Of a stretch of 64,000 nucleotides of DNA, positions 8,445 to 17,827 are shown piece by piece (the stretch's first letter is position 1; each line of letters starts with the position of its first letter). Under the pieces are notes generated by a model that was not told the origin of the DNA, ran no database searches, and worked only from the letters and a program-made list of their open reading frames with translations. Source of the stretch: Litorilituus sediminis (GTDB lineage Bacteria; Pseudomonadota; Gammaproteobacteria; Enterobacterales; Alteromonadaceae); the NCBI RefSeq assembly GCF_004295665.1, contig NZ_CP034759.1:62001-126000 (forward strand), written 5' to 3'. The translations under genes were made by a program, and so were the position numbers.

Positions 8445-9392
8445 ATGATCTACGATTTTATTGTTGAAAGTTGGCATTTTGATCAGCAAGGAAAATCAAC
8501 ACCAATAGAAAGCAATGCCCAGTTAGAAAACGATTCTTACTGGCTGCATTGTAACCGCTCTTCAGCGCAATTTGAAAAGTGGTTAATGGATGAGGGGGTT
8601 GATGAGTCCATTATTGAGTCCTTATTAGCAAGTGATACCCGGCCAAGATTTCAGCAAATAGATGACAGTAGTTTTTTTCTTATTCTGCGTGGGGTAAACC
8701 TTAACGCCGGTAAAGAGCCTGACGATATGCTCTCCATTAGGCTGTTATACACCCCTAAACGAGTGATCACTTGTAATTTACAGCAGTCTAAAGCCATTGC
8801 CTCGGTGGCAAAAGATTTGCGCAAGGCAAGAGGCCCTGAAAATATAGAGCAATTGGTTATCGCTATTTTAACTCAGCTTAATGCTAAAATTGATGCGGTA
8901 ATAGAGCCTATTGAAGACTTTATCAATGCACAAGACAGTGATGAGTTTAGTAATGAGCAAATCTCGGAAATTAACTCACAGCATCGAAAATTATTAAAGC
9001 TTAATCGCTTCTTAAAACCGCAACTTTATGCCTTATCAGCCTTAAGTAAAAACGATATCGCCGCTTTTGAACCCTATAAAGTGAATATTGCCAATCAGCT
9101 TGATACCTTGCAACGTATCGTTGATACCATTGACTTTTACATTGCGCAAATTGATGTGATTAACAACCGTATTGCCCAACTAAATAGTGAAGTTATGAAT
9201 AGAAACACCTATTTGCTTTCTATTATTGCCGGCATCTTTTTACCGTTAGGTTTTCTTACCGGGCTATTTGGTATCAATATTGGTGGTATGCCAGGCGTTG
9301 AAAATTCCAGTGCATTCTACTGGTTTTGTGGGCTATTAACAGGCATTGGAGTATTTGAAATATATTTATTTAAACGACTGCGCTTTTTGTAA
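8445..9392 (+). CDS. CorA/ZntB-family divalent metal transporter
   Basis: 315-residue CorA-superfamily protein. The long cytoplasmic N-terminal and helical part (1-250) ends in two membrane helices (about 255-275 and 288-308). The loop motif is GLFGINIGGMPG, that is GIN in place of the Mg-specific GMN of CorA. GIN is characteristic of ZntB-type zinc transporters, so ZntB-like is preferred, although the ion cannot be fixed from sequence. Start ATG 8445 has gagggga about 6 bases upstream. It is the last gene of the rimK run, before a strong terminator. Confidence 0.88.
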   Translation: MIYDFIVESWHFDQQGKSTPIESNAQLENDSYWLHCNRSSAQFEKWLMDEGVDESIIESLLASDTRPRFQQIDDSSFFLILRGVNLNAGKEPDDMLSIRLLYTPKRVITCNLQQSKAIASVAKDLRKARGPENIEQLVIAILTQLNAKIDAVIEPIEDFINAQDSDEFSNEQISEINSQHRKLLKLNRFLKPQLYALSALSKNDIAAFEPYKVNIANQLDTLQRIVDTIDFYIAQIDVINNRIAQLNSEVMNRNTYLLSIIAGIFLPLGFLTGLFGINIGGMPGVENSSAFYWFCGLLTGIGVFEIYLFKRLRFL

Positions 9393-9437
9393 AGAATCCT
9401 TTGTAAGGATAGCTATATACAAGATAAAGTTTTAACG

Positions 9438-9467
9438 AAAACAGGCGCAATTTAGCGCCTGTTTTTA
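9438..9467 (+). terminator. Bidirectional intrinsic terminator after the zntB-like gene
   Basis: An 8-bp GC-rich stem (acaggcgc / gcgcctgt) with loop aattta and five T after it on the plus strand. Four A in front give T on the minus strand too. It ends the rimK operon and probably also the minus-strand small gene at 9499-9684. Confidence 0.9.
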
Positions 9468-9498
9468 TATCGCCTTGGTGCGCTTTTTAACAGAGGGT

Positions 9499-9684
9499 TT
9501 AACCACCAATAGGTGTAACGCCTTTTACTTGTAAGCCATTAGGCGTATCCGTTACGTCTACGCTGTGATAGTTGAGGGCAAAGGTCATTGCTTGTAGTTT
9601 GCACTGTTTTTTGCCATTGATAAGTATGGTATTTCTAGCCGAATGTTTAATTTCACGGATGGCTTTTGGGGTATTTAATTGCAT
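9499..9684 (-). CDS. Small hypothetical protein, 61 residues
   Basis: Not recognised. The 61-residue reading frame has no membrane segment or signal. It is mildly basic at the start (KAIREIKHSARN) and ends TPNGLQVKGVTPIGG. A purine-rich aaggga stands about 7 bases ahead of the ATG, and a shared terminator lies just past its stop. Both support a real short gene. The promoter would lie in the AT-rich spacer to 9971. Function unknown. Confidence 0.55.
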   Translation of the reverse strand: MQLNTPKAIREIKHSARNTILINGKKQCKLQAMTFALNYHSVDVTDTPNGLQVKGVTPIGG

Positions 9685-9971
9685 GGTATTCCCTTACTGT
9701 GGTTAATCTTTGTGTGTTTTTTGAACAAAAGTAATTATAGATAAGTTTTTACAGTTGGCGAATTTGTCATACAAATAATGGTAACAAGATATTTTAGACG
9801 CTTTATAACTAAAATGTGCCTTATTCATTGCTTGATAAAAAAGTAGGTGTTAACAGTATGCTAGCTTATACTGTTTTTCATTCTCGCCTGAATTGTACTG
9901 GACGCCGAGTATTGAGCGCTTAGCACTGATTACAGAGTACAAAGTACATTAGCTTTATAGGAAACTTATCA

Positions 9972-10940
9972 ATGACAGCTTCGTCAACTTCTTCAACCTC
10001 ATCAATTAACGCTATTGCCAAAGAAAAAGCTTTATTATCAGATTTGGCTACTATGGTGTCTGAAGGACAAAATCCTGCGACATTAGCTATTGATACTTTA
10101 CCCACCACAGAGGTACTAACCTTGATAAACCAGCAAGATAAGTTAGTGGCTGGTGCGGTTGAAAAAGCAATTCCTAACATTAGCTTAGCGGTTGATGCCA
10201 TTGTTGAGGCGTTTAAAGCTGGCGGACGTTTGATTTATGTAGGCGCAGGCACCAGTGGCCGTTTAGGGGTGCTAGATGCGGTAGAGTGTCCACCAACCTT
10301 TTCGGTCAGTGATGATATGGTGATTGGCTTAATTGCTGGTGGCGAAAAAGCTATGTATAAAGCCGTGGAAGGGGCAGAAGATAGCGCTAGTTTAGCAATT
10401 GAAGAGTTACAAGCAATACACTTTAATGAAAAGGATATTTTAGTTGGCATTGCTGCCAGCGGTAGAACGCCATATGTAATTTCAGCCATTGATTATGCCA
10501 ATAGCTTAAGTGCAACTACGGTTTCTGTTACCTGTAATCCGGGCGCGCCCATTTTGGCTAATGCCAATATAGGTATTTGCGCTGAAGTCGGGCCTGAGGC
10601 GCTTACTGGCTCAACGCGAATGAAATCTGGCACTGCGCAAAAACTAATTTTAAATATGTTAACTACCGCAAGTATGATACGTCGTGGTAAAAGCTATACA
10701 AATCTTATGGTTGATGTGCACGCCAGTAATGAAAAGCTTTATGCCAGAGCCAGTCGTATTGTGATGCAAGCAACTCAGTGCACTCATGAACAAGCGCGCG
10801 AGGCGTTACAAGCGGCTAATTACAGCGCTAAATTAGCGATATTGATGATACTCACCAATGTTGATGTTGAAACCGCGAAAACACTCATTGATAACAATGA
10901 TGGCTTTTTACGTGCAGCGGTAGATGAGTATAAAAAGTAG
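9972..10940 (+). CDS. murQ: N-acetylmuramic acid 6-phosphate etherase
   Basis: Cleaves the lactyl ether of MurNAc-6-P to GlcNAc-6-P and D-lactate during murein recycling, in the cytoplasm. The protein is 322 residues, slightly longer than the E. coli enzyme because of a Ser/Thr-rich N terminus. The SIS domain holds [26 protein letters not shown], the [19 protein letters not shown] segment, [13 protein letters not shown] and [18 protein letters not shown]. The ATG at 9972 has aggaaa 8 bases upstream. It is convergent with a dipeptide epimerase of the same recycling pathway. No MurNAc PTS permease or AnmK is nearby. Confidence 0.95.
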   Translation: MTASSTSSTSSINAIAKEKALLSDLATMVSEGQNPATLAIDTLPTTEVLTLINQQDKLVAGAVEKAIPNISLAVDAIVEAFKAGGRLIYVGAGTSGRLGVLDAVECPPTFSVSDDMVIGLIAGGEKAMYKAVEGAEDSASLAIEELQAIHFNEKDILVGIAASGRTPYVISAIDYANSLSATTVSVTCNPGAPILANANIGICAEVGPEALTGSTRMKSGTAQKLILNMLTTASMIRRGKSYTNLMVDVHASNEKLYARASRIVMQATQCTHEQAREALQAANYSAKLAILMILTNVDVETAKTLIDNNDGFLRAAVDEYKK

Positions 10941-10986
10941 TTTGTTAGTTAACTTACTCATTGCTTTTAGCTTGTGCTATAGCCAG

Positions 10987-12099
10987 TTATTTCGCCTGTT
11001 TTTTCGCTTGGCTTAGCAAATTAATTGCCTGTGCTGATGACTCTACACCGCCCCATAATTGCTGATTTAATGGCGACATCATACCTGTTTTGATATCAAA
11101 GCCATGGGCTCTGTCGTGCTTTATGAGCACAGGGCCATCAAGGTCAATAAAGTCTGCATAAGGGCTAAGTAAGGAAATTGGTGCCATGGCTAATGAACTA
11201 GCTACCATACAGCCGAGCATAATTTTTAACTGGTGTGCTTGTGCTGCGCGCATTAGTTCAACGGCCTGAGATAAGCCGCCGGTTTTATCTAATTTTATAT
11301 TAATGGCGTTATAACGTGTTGCCAGCTCGCTTAAATTGTTCAAGTTGTTTAAATTATTTAAGCTTTCGAGATTGTGACATGACTCATCAGCGCATAGAGC
11401 AACTTTTAATGAGAGCTCGGCTAGTGCTTGATCATTACCTGCAGGCAAGGGTTGTTCTATTAAATCTACATTAAGCAAAGATAAAGCGTGATCATTCGCG
11501 GTGAGATCATCAACTGTCCAGCTCTCATTGGCATCTATGATAAAACGGCTTTTTGGCGATGCCGCGTGCACGGCAGTCATTTTTTCAAGTATGTTTTGAT
11601 TATTTAACTTTACTTTAATCAATGGCGCTGGTGCGAGAGTTTGCGACGCTTTTGCCATGGCACTTGGGGTATCTATACTCAGGGTTTGTGCGGTTACACA
11701 TGGCTTGGCGTTTTTTAGTGCCAGTAATTGTTGCACTGATTTTTGCTGCTGTTTTGCTTGTAAGTCCAGCAGCGCACAATTCAAGGCATTGCTGGCTGCA
11801 CCACTAACGTGCTTAGCTGCCTGTTGTTTAAGTTTAGCTAACGTGTTGTTTTGAGTTATCGCCGTTATTAATTGCGTGCTGGCACTGGCAATCGATTCTT
11901 GATACCTTGCATAGGGCACTGATTCTGCCCAGCCAAAGTGGTTATTATCTGAAATCACTACCACTAAGGTTTCTGCCTGTGTTTTTGCGCCACGCGATAT
12001 TCTAAATACATTGGTAAGTGCAAATGATTGGCTAAATAGGGCAATTCGGTAATCGCATGCTTGTTTATAGAAAAGTAATTCTGGCGCTGCTGTGGTCAT
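10987..12099 (-). CDS. L-Ala-D/L-Glu epimerase (enolase superfamily)
   Basis: 370-residue enolase-superfamily enzyme of the dipeptide epimerase type (YcjG/YkfB), which turns L-Ala-D-Glu from murein into L-Ala-L-Glu. The catalytic set is visible: KxK in PLIKVKLNN, metal ligands in FIIDANESW, DLIEQPLP and ALCADESCH, the second catalytic Lys in NINIKLDKTGG, and the C-terminal GCMVASSLAMAP. The N-terminal capping domain covers about 1-130. Convergence with murQ supports the recycling role. A short Asn/Leu repeat (LNNLNNLNNL) lies at about residue 255, an odd low-complexity spot. Confidence 0.9.
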   Translation of the reverse strand: MTTAAPELLFYKQACDYRIALFSQSFALTNVFRISRGAKTQAETLVVVISDNNHFGWAESVPYARYQESIASASTQLITAITQNNTLAKLKQQAAKHVSGAASNALNCALLDLQAKQQQKSVQQLLALKNAKPCVTAQTLSIDTPSAMAKASQTLAPAPLIKVKLNNQNILEKMTAVHAASPKSRFIIDANESWTVDDLTANDHALSLLNVDLIEQPLPAGNDQALAELSLKVALCADESCHNLESLNNLNNLNNLSELATRYNAINIKLDKTGGLSQAVELMRAAQAHQLKIMLGCMVASSLAMAPISLLSPYADFIDLDGPVLIKHDRAHGFDIKTGMMSPLNQQLWGGVESSAQAINLLSQAKKQAK

Positions 12100-12231
12100 A
12101 GTAATAGAGTTCTTTTTAACGCGGTTAGCAATTTATTTTCATTTTGAAGATGTTACCATTAGCATTCTTGTTTATCAGAAAAAACTATCTGAAAAAAGCT
12201 AATAGAAAAATTAACTAACAGAAAGGTAAAA

Positions 12232-12756
12232 ATGCAGGATATAGGTTTAGGGTGTCGCGATTATAACTTGGCTGTTTATATTGCTAATAAGCCTGATGTT
12301 ATTGAGTATGCAGACTTAACCTCGGTTATACCTATGGCACCGGGTGAAATTTATGCCGTAGGGCAGGCTTGCGGTAATGGTTGGCGTAAGGTTTTTAATG
12401 TTTATGCTAAACTGGTTTTTGCTTTACCAGTAGATTTATTCTCTTATGTTGATGGTGCTGAAAGTTGGCAGCAGTTTCGCGATAAATCACTATTGCAGCA
12501 ACAAAGTAAACTCGCTTTGTTGTTTTCTCCCCCCAAGCTAACTCAACAAAACTGCATTCATATTATTTGCGGGCGAACTTATGCCAAACAGCTGCTTAAG
12601 GAGCATAAGCTTAACTGTCAATTAACTTGGTTAGATAATGAGTTTGCTATTGATAAACACAAGCGATTAATTGTTTGTCCTTATTTTGATTATCGACAGC
12701 TGTCTAATAGTAAAGTACTTTACTTGGTGAGTTTGCTAAAGCAATTAGCTAAATAG
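12232..12756 (+). CDS. Conserved hypothetical protein (DUF6942-like?), 174 residues
   Basis: Function not recognised. The protein is soluble, without signal or membrane segments. Distinctive stretches are DYNLAVYIANKPDVIEYADL, GEIYAVGQACGNGWRKVFN and VYAKLVFAL, and later CIHIICGRTYAKQLL and LIVCPYFDYRQLSN. I recall a similar uncharacterised family in Alteromonadales (possibly DUF6942) but could not search. Start ATG 12232 has agaaagg 6 bases before it. It is transcribed divergently from the dipeptide epimerase, so a shared promoter region is likely. The compact C-terminal half suggests a small alpha/beta fold; no catalytic motif is evident. Confidence 0.75.
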   Translation: MQDIGLGCRDYNLAVYIANKPDVIEYADLTSVIPMAPGEIYAVGQACGNGWRKVFNVYAKLVFALPVDLFSYVDGAESWQQFRDKSLLQQQSKLALLFSPPKLTQQNCIHIICGRTYAKQLLKEHKLNCQLTWLDNEFAIDKHKRLIVCPYFDYRQLSNSKVLYLVSLLKQLAK

Positions 12757-12806
12757 AGCACTAACAAACTAAATTGTTAATAAATCCGATGGGGTGTTTA
12801 CTTTTT

Positions 12807-13047
12807 GCGCAAGTATAGGTATAGTTGCGCCCGTTCCATAGTTTTGCCTAAAGTATGGAACATTCATCCTCAATGAATATTCGTGTTTTGTCTTTCCCTT
12901 TCACAGTCAGTCAATACCTTATACATGTAAGTAAAATTAGCTTTACTGCAATCTTGTCTGCATTATTTTCAAGTTGAATTTTGTTTCGCCTCGTTGCGCG
13001 CTAAAGCTAGGTAGACGGCGTTTATACGTTCGTTAAGGAGTAATAGT
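12807..13047 (+). promoter_or_regulatory. Hairpin-rich leader before the 55-residue gene
   Basis: Several stems follow one another: gcgcaa/ttgcgc (12807-12812 with 12825-12830), gttccata/tatggaac (12833-12840 with 12854-12861), attcat/atgaat (12862-12867 with 12873-12878) and agtaaa/tttact (12930-12935 with 12942-12947). Such a series ahead of a small gene suggests a long structured 5' UTR or a cis-acting or small RNA. It matches no riboswitch class I can name. The promoter position is unknown. Confidence 0.45.
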
Positions 13048-13215
13048 ATGTCTTATACATATCAGGGCAAAATTTATACAATAAAAAAACCAGTTAAATC
13101 GGTATCGGTAAACAAACTTAATGTGGTTGTTAAAGATCAGTCTGGCGCACAATTGTTTAAATTTTCTCGCGTTAATGAATCAAAAGACTTTCTAGCTATG
13201 TTATATCAAGGCTAA
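13048..13215 (+). CDS. Small hypothetical protein, 55 residues
   Basis: Reads MSYTYQGKIYTIKKPVK and ends FLAMLYQG before TAA at 13213-13215. It is basic and soluble, with alternating residues suggesting a small beta-rich fold (SVNKLNVVVKDQSGAQLFKF). An excellent ribosome-binding site, aaggag (13035-13040), lies 7 bases before the ATG. A strong terminator follows 34 bases after the stop, so this is a stand-alone monocistronic unit with a long structured leader. I do not recognise the family and assign no function. Confidence 0.8.
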   Translation: MSYTYQGKIYTIKKPVKSVSVNKLNVVVKDQSGAQLFKFSRVNESKDFLAMLYQG

Positions 13216-13248
13216 ATATGCCTGTTGATATCAATATTAGTTAACAAT

Positions 13249-13288
13249 AAGCGAGCTTATTATGAAAAATAATAGCTCGCTTTTTTTA
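13249..13288 (+). terminator. Intrinsic terminator of the 55-residue gene
   Basis: The stem agcgagc-tatta / taata-gctcgct carries one bulge, has a loop tgaaaaa and is followed by seven T. It is strong and directional. Confidence 0.88.
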
Positions 13289-13394
13289 TATATTTGCTTA
13301 TCTTTTTAATTCAATAGCTTGCTTTTATGGCAATTAGGGCAATACTTACTTTGAGCGCTTTTTGTTGTTAAGTAGCGCGTTAGGAACCTAGCAA

Positions 13395-14615
13395 ATGGAA
13401 AGCAAAATGGACGTTAATACGCAAACCAAGGGCTTTGATTGGATAAATGTATTGCTGGTGGATGACAGCTCAGCGATTCTAGATTATGTTAGCACCGTAC
13501 TAGAACAAAACTTCAATATTTCTAATATTCACGCAGCCTCTTCTGCACCTGAAGCAATGCAAGTATTGCGTCAATCTAAACATATCAATTTACTTTTTCT
13601 TGATTTAAATATGCCTAATGTTGATGGCATTCAATTGTTAGAACAAATTCATCGCCTGCAATATAAAGGCTATATCGTTATTATGAGTGGTATTTCTACA
13701 CAAATAATTTCGTCTGTGGAGAACCTAACCAAGAAATATGGCTTAAATTACATAGGTACCTTGCTTAAACCTATTCATGAAAATGATTTTATTCACATCA
13801 TTGATAAAATTGGTACATCGCGAAGAAAGCTTGAACAGCGAGAGTCGCTAAAAACTTATGAGATAATTCGCGCGATTAAAAACAATCATATTGAAGTGCT
13901 TTATCAACCACAAGTTGATTTAGTGGCAAGAAAATTTATGGGGGTTGAAGCCTTATGTCGAATGAAACACCCTAGGTTAGGTATGGTTTCACCTGATAGG
14001 TTTATTGATAAAGCTGAAGAAAGCGAACTGATTATTCATATAACCTTAGCTGTGTTTAAAAAGGCGATGCAAGATTGGAAGAAGTGGTACCTTAATGGCT
14101 TAAATATTAAGTTATCTATTAATGTGTCACCCGTTGCTTTGCAGCAGGCAGAGTTTGCTGATACGGTATTTATGCTCTTAGCGCAATATGCCATGAAACC
14201 TAAGAATTTATGCCTAGAGGTAACAGAAGGTGTATTAGCGGATGATCAAATTCAAGAGTTAGCCAACTTAAACCGTTTGAGTATGCGCGGTGTCGAAATA
14301 GCCTTAGATGACTTTGGTCAAAGCCACTCAACCATTGAACGATTACAAAAACTCCCGATTAATTATCTCAAGTTAGATAAAAGTTATTTTATTGATAATA
14401 AAGGCAATTTAAACCAGTTATCATTAATCAATAGTAGCTTGTCTCTGGCTAAAAAACTCAATATTCGTACTATTGCTGAAGGGGTAGAAGATAGCTCTAT
14501 CATGAGCTTAGTCACTGAGATGGGCTGTGATTATGCGCAGGGCTACTATATAGGTCGCCCACTCGAAGCCAAGCGTGTGGTTTACTGGAAAAGAGAGTGG
14601 GACTCAATAACCTAG
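13395..14615 (+). CDS. Response regulator with EAL c-di-GMP phosphodiesterase output
   Basis: 406 residues. The receiver domain (about 17-140) has the acidic pocket VDDSS, phospho-Asp in LLFLDLNMPNVDG and the Lys in GTLLKPIHE. The EAL domain (about 150-400) hydrolyses c-di-GMP to pGpG. Its catalytic residues are all present: GVEALCRMKHP, the Asn of SINVSP, Glu of LEVTEG, DD of ALDDFGQS, Lys of LKLDKSYF, Glu of AEGVED and Gln of YAQGYYIGRPL. This resembles RocR/VieA-type regulators without a DNA-binding domain. No partner kinase is adjacent. The 3' end overlaps the convergent porin-like gene by 12 bases. The start could also be the ATG at 13410. Confidence 0.93.
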   Translation: MESKMDVNTQTKGFDWINVLLVDDSSAILDYVSTVLEQNFNISNIHAASSAPEAMQVLRQSKHINLLFLDLNMPNVDGIQLLEQIHRLQYKGYIVIMSGISTQIISSVENLTKKYGLNYIGTLLKPIHENDFIHIIDKIGTSRRKLEQRESLKTYEIIRAIKNNHIEVLYQPQVDLVARKFMGVEALCRMKHPRLGMVSPDRFIDKAEESELIIHITLAVFKKAMQDWKKWYLNGLNIKLSINVSPVALQQAEFADTVFMLLAQYAMKPKNLCLEVTEGVLADDQIQELANLNRLSMRGVEIALDDFGQSHSTIERLQKLPINYLKLDKSYFIDNKGNLNQLSLINSSLSLAKKLNIRTIAEGVEDSSIMSLVTEMGCDYAQGYYIGRPLEAKRVVYWKREWDSIT

Positions 14616-15293
14616 TTCGCTAATACACTGTTGCGCTTTTGATAAAAACTCTAGTGCGATACTGTATGATATATAGGCTTTAACATCGCTATCAGACAAA
14701 TTAGTATTTGAAACCCCTAAGGTAAAGCCAAGTTTACTAAAACTTACGCCGTAGTCTATATAGCTTTCGCCGGCATAAAAATCATCAAGCCCGGCACCTA
14801 AATGTAAGTTAATTTCAGCATCAGTAAGCACGTTAAAGTTAATATCAGCTGCAAGATAGGAATCATCCGTAAAGTCAGAACCATCGGCATGAGCTAAAAC
14901 CGAGTAACTTAGTGTAAACATGCCGTAAGATAAGCTGGCATTGATTTCACTAAAATCAACATCCGCGTCGCTGTCAGGGTAGGCGTAATAAATAACGCCA
15001 ACAGAGTAATCAATCTCGCTAATTTGAGCAGCGTAGCCAGCGTATAAATCTAGTTCATAGCTCATACCGTCTGACCAATCAGCATTTGATACCCAAGTGC
15101 CAGCATAAAAGCCAGAGCTCATGTTATAGTCTAAACCGCCAGATATAGCAGCTTTGCCATTGGTTTGTTCTAATCCGCGCCATAAGTAGTTGCTGGTAGC
15201 GCCAACGTTAGCTGATAGTTGGTTTTTTGCATAAGTTAAAGGGGCACTGAGGTAAGTTATCATCATCAATAGTAGGGAAAATAATATCTTCAT
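14604..15293 (-). CDS. TorF-family putative porin with a C-terminal extension
   Basis: 229-residue outer-membrane beta-barrel candidate. The signal peptide is 1-22 (MKILFSLLLMMITYLSAPLTYA). The family opening is LSANVGATSNYLWRGLEQTNGKAAISGGLDY. Alternating strands continue to the barrel-closing ISYSIALEF, which should be the C terminus. Here 13 further residues follow before the stop. The codon after the final Phe (14643-14645 on the plus strand) reads TTA; one base change would make TAA. The read-through tail overlaps the convergent EAL gene by 12 bases. Family function is uncharacterised outer-membrane transport. Confidence 0.85.
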   Translation of the reverse strand: MKILFSLLLMMITYLSAPLTYAKNQLSANVGATSNYLWRGLEQTNGKAAISGGLDYNMSSGFYAGTWVSNADWSDGMSYELDLYAGYAAQISEIDYSVGVIYYAYPDSDADVDFSEINASLSYGMFTLSYSVLAHADGSDFTDDSYLAADINFNVLTDAEINLHLGAGLDDFYAGESYIDYGVSFSKLGFTLGVSNTNLSDSDVKAYISYSIALEFLSKAQQCISELGY

Positions 15294-15381
15294 GGTGGCC
15301 TCGTATTCATCTTAAAAACATCAATTGATTGAGCAGCTTATTGTTTTTGCTTTATTGCTTATCTCAATTGCTCATGGTGAG

Positions 15382-17700
15382 TTAGAGGGTAAATTCACTC
15401 ATCTTCTCTTCTAAGTTTTTCACCAGTTGATCAAGGCGTTTTACATCTTCTTTACTTAAATTCGCCTTATCAGAAATATTATGGGAGTTATCAGCAATTT
15501 CAGTAACATTTTTGTTGATATCGTTTACCACCATACTTTGCTGCTCAGAGGCACTGGCAATTTGAATATTCATATCGCTAAGCTGTTCAACAAGGCTTAA
15601 TATATCGGTAATGGTTTGTCGATTTTTCTCACATGAATGAATACTGTGATTAGCTTTTTCACTTGAGGAGGTAACCATTTTCACTGTATTTTGTGTTTCA
15701 TGCTGAAGCGAGTTGATTTTCTTACGAATATCTTCAGTTGATTGCTGAGTTCTACTGGCTAAGGTTCTTACTTCATCAGCGACAACGGCAAAGCCTCTAC
15801 CTTGCTCGCCAGCTCTTGCCGCTTCAATTGCAGCGTTTAACGCTAATAAATTGGTTTGCTCAGCAATAGATTGAATAACATCGAGCACAGAGCCAATGGA
15901 TTGACTCTCTTCTGCTAGCTTGGCAATAGATTGTGAAGCTGAACTCATGGTTGAATTGAGGTCGTTCATATCTTGTTGTAACTCTTCAGCAGAATGATCA
16001 CTGTCTTCACATTTTATATTGGTCTCTTTTACCGTATTAGCTGCATCAGCGGCATTGCGGGCAACTTCTTGAATTGTGGCAAGCAGCTCATTTGTGGCAA
16101 CAGCCATGCTATCAGCATTGTCTGATTGATGTTGAGTTTGCTCTGTGGTTTCGTTCATATTGGTGAGCATGGTTTCTGTTGATTCAAGTAAAGTTTCAGA
16201 GAGTTTTTCAACGGAGTGAAGTATCTCTTGAATATCATTAATGAGCTGATTGAAGGAGTTTGCTAAGCTGTGCAGTTCGTCGCTGCCATTGTATTCTACG
16301 CGGTTGTTTAGATTCTTATCTGCGGTTATTTTGTTTACTTGGCTGATAAAATTATTAATTGGCGTAGAAATACCTTTACCCACCATAAAGCCACAAAGTA
16401 AGGTTATTGGAACAAGGACAAGAATGATGACGCTGATGACAAGCCAAATTCTCGAGAGCATTTCATCTTTATCTTTCATGGCTTCGGCGACATCTATTTC
16501 ACTTAAAATAGCCCAAGTTACGCCATCTATTTTTAATGGTGCAAATGCTGATAAGACATCAACATCACGATAATCCTGTATCGACTTAATGCCTGATTGG
16601 CCACTGATGGCTAGCTTAGCACTTTCGGTTGATACTTTATGAAGGCCAATACCTGAATTGCTAGCGCTAATTTTATCGACAATATGTTTTTCAATACCTG
16701 AGGCGTTAAGTGCGTTAACGTAACCTGCTTTGTCTTCAATTAAAAAGCGACTTTGGCTGCGTAGTAGTAAATCACTACCAACTAGGTAAGTTTCTCCTGA
16801 CTCGCCCAAACCAATATTCTGCCATTGTTCGTTGTAGGTCATTAACGAGTTGATTTTGCCAATGGGCATTTGAAATATAAGCACGCCAATTTTTTTACCT
16901 GCATCTGAGTATATAGGGGAAGAGATAAACGCCGCTGCGGCATCGTAAGAAGGAAAGTAGGGGGAAAAATCAATTAAGAAACTGCTGTTTTTTTCTGTAC
17001 TTTGATTTGCAGCAGCGAATGCTTTGGCAAGTCCAGTATCGCGGTAAGGGCCGCTGATGAGTGATGTGGCAAAGTCTAGCTCTTTAAATACACTATAAAT
17101 AACATAGCCTGTTTCAGGCTCGACTAAGAAAATATCATAAAAACCAAAGGCATCTAAAAATTGGTTTAAGTGCGGATGGTATTTTTTGTGGACTTGGCTA
17201 TAAGTACTGTTGTCGTTGGCATAATTAAGTTTGTTTTTGTTACCCAGAGGGTTGTTATTGCCGCTAATGTAAGCATGTTGAATGGATTTAGAGTTTTGAT
17301 TGAGTTGTTGGAACTTATCGACAGAGCTTATTGTTGATGCAGGGTTTTGCTTTTTGTATTCTTGATCAAATTGCTCTGTATAATATTGCCGTAATTTATC
17401 ATTATTTTGCATTGATGTTTGAGCCTCGTAGTTAAAGTACGTATCATTAAGCTCTTGCATCATATTGATTATCATGCGGTTATTGGAGTAGGTAACCACT
17501 TCATGCTTTAAGGTTAAAAAATAGTTCTCAATTTGTGTTTTTTGAACTTCTCGAATAGCAATTAATTGGCTAAAGGCTCTATTTTCCAAAGCAGTAGCAG
17601 CAATGGAGGATGCTTGCCAGCCTACTAAAGAGCCCGCGGTAATGATACCTATGGCAGAAAGTAATACTGAAGCAAGAATGATCTTATTAGAAATTTTCAT
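15382..17700 (-). CDS. Methyl-accepting chemotaxis protein with periplasmic Cache-type sensor
   Basis: About 772 residues. TM1 lies near 7-30, and a large periplasmic double-Cache-like domain runs to about 415 ([42 protein letters not shown]). TM2 is at about 421-443, HAMP to about 498 and the cytoplasmic signalling coiled coil to the end. The hairpin tip [37 protein letters not shown] is canonical. It senses a small extracellular ligand and controls CheA. The ATG at 17700 is chosen; a GTG three codons earlier is the alternative. No che genes are nearby, so it is an orphan receptor. No C-terminal CheR-tethering pentapeptide is seen. Confidence 0.95.
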   Translation of the reverse strand: MKISNKIILASVLLSAIGIITAGSLVGWQASSIAATALENRAFSQLIAIREVQKTQIENYFLTLKHEVVTYSNNRMIINMMQELNDTYFNYEAQTSMQNNDKLRQYYTEQFDQEYKKQNPASTISSVDKFQQLNQNSKSIQHAYISGNNNPLGNKNKLNYANDNSTYSQVHKKYHPHLNQFLDAFGFYDIFLVEPETGYVIYSVFKELDFATSLISGPYRDTGLAKAFAAANQSTEKNSSFLIDFSPYFPSYDAAAAFISSPIYSDAGKKIGVLIFQMPIGKINSLMTYNEQWQNIGLGESGETYLVGSDLLLRSQSRFLIEDKAGYVNALNASGIEKHIVDKISASNSGIGLHKVSTESAKLAISGQSGIKSIQDYRDVDVLSAFAPLKIDGVTWAILSEIDVAEAMKDKDEMLSRIWLVISVIILVLVPITLLCGFMVGKGISTPINNFISQVNKITADKNLNNRVEYNGSDELHSLANSFNQLINDIQEILHSVEKLSETLLESTETMLTNMNETTEQTQHQSDNADSMAVATNELLATIQEVARNAADAANTVKETNIKCEDSDHSAEELQQDMNDLNSTMSSASQSIAKLAEESQSIGSVLDVIQSIAEQTNLLALNAAIEAARAGEQGRGFAVVADEVRTLASRTQQSTEDIRKKINSLQHETQNTVKMVTSSSEKANHSIHSCEKNRQTITDILSLVEQLSDMNIQIASASEQQSMVVNDINKNVTEIADNSHNISDKANLSKEDVKRLDQLVKNLEEKMSEFTL

Positions 17701-17827
17701 GGGCAACACTCAAGCAAGTTAAGCCATAAAAAGAAGTTTAGTCTGTTTTTGATATTTTTGTTTGTTTTTTGAACTGTTTGTAATTGACCAGGTTAGTCAT
17801 CATTACAGCGTCAACAAGAGTTAGGTT

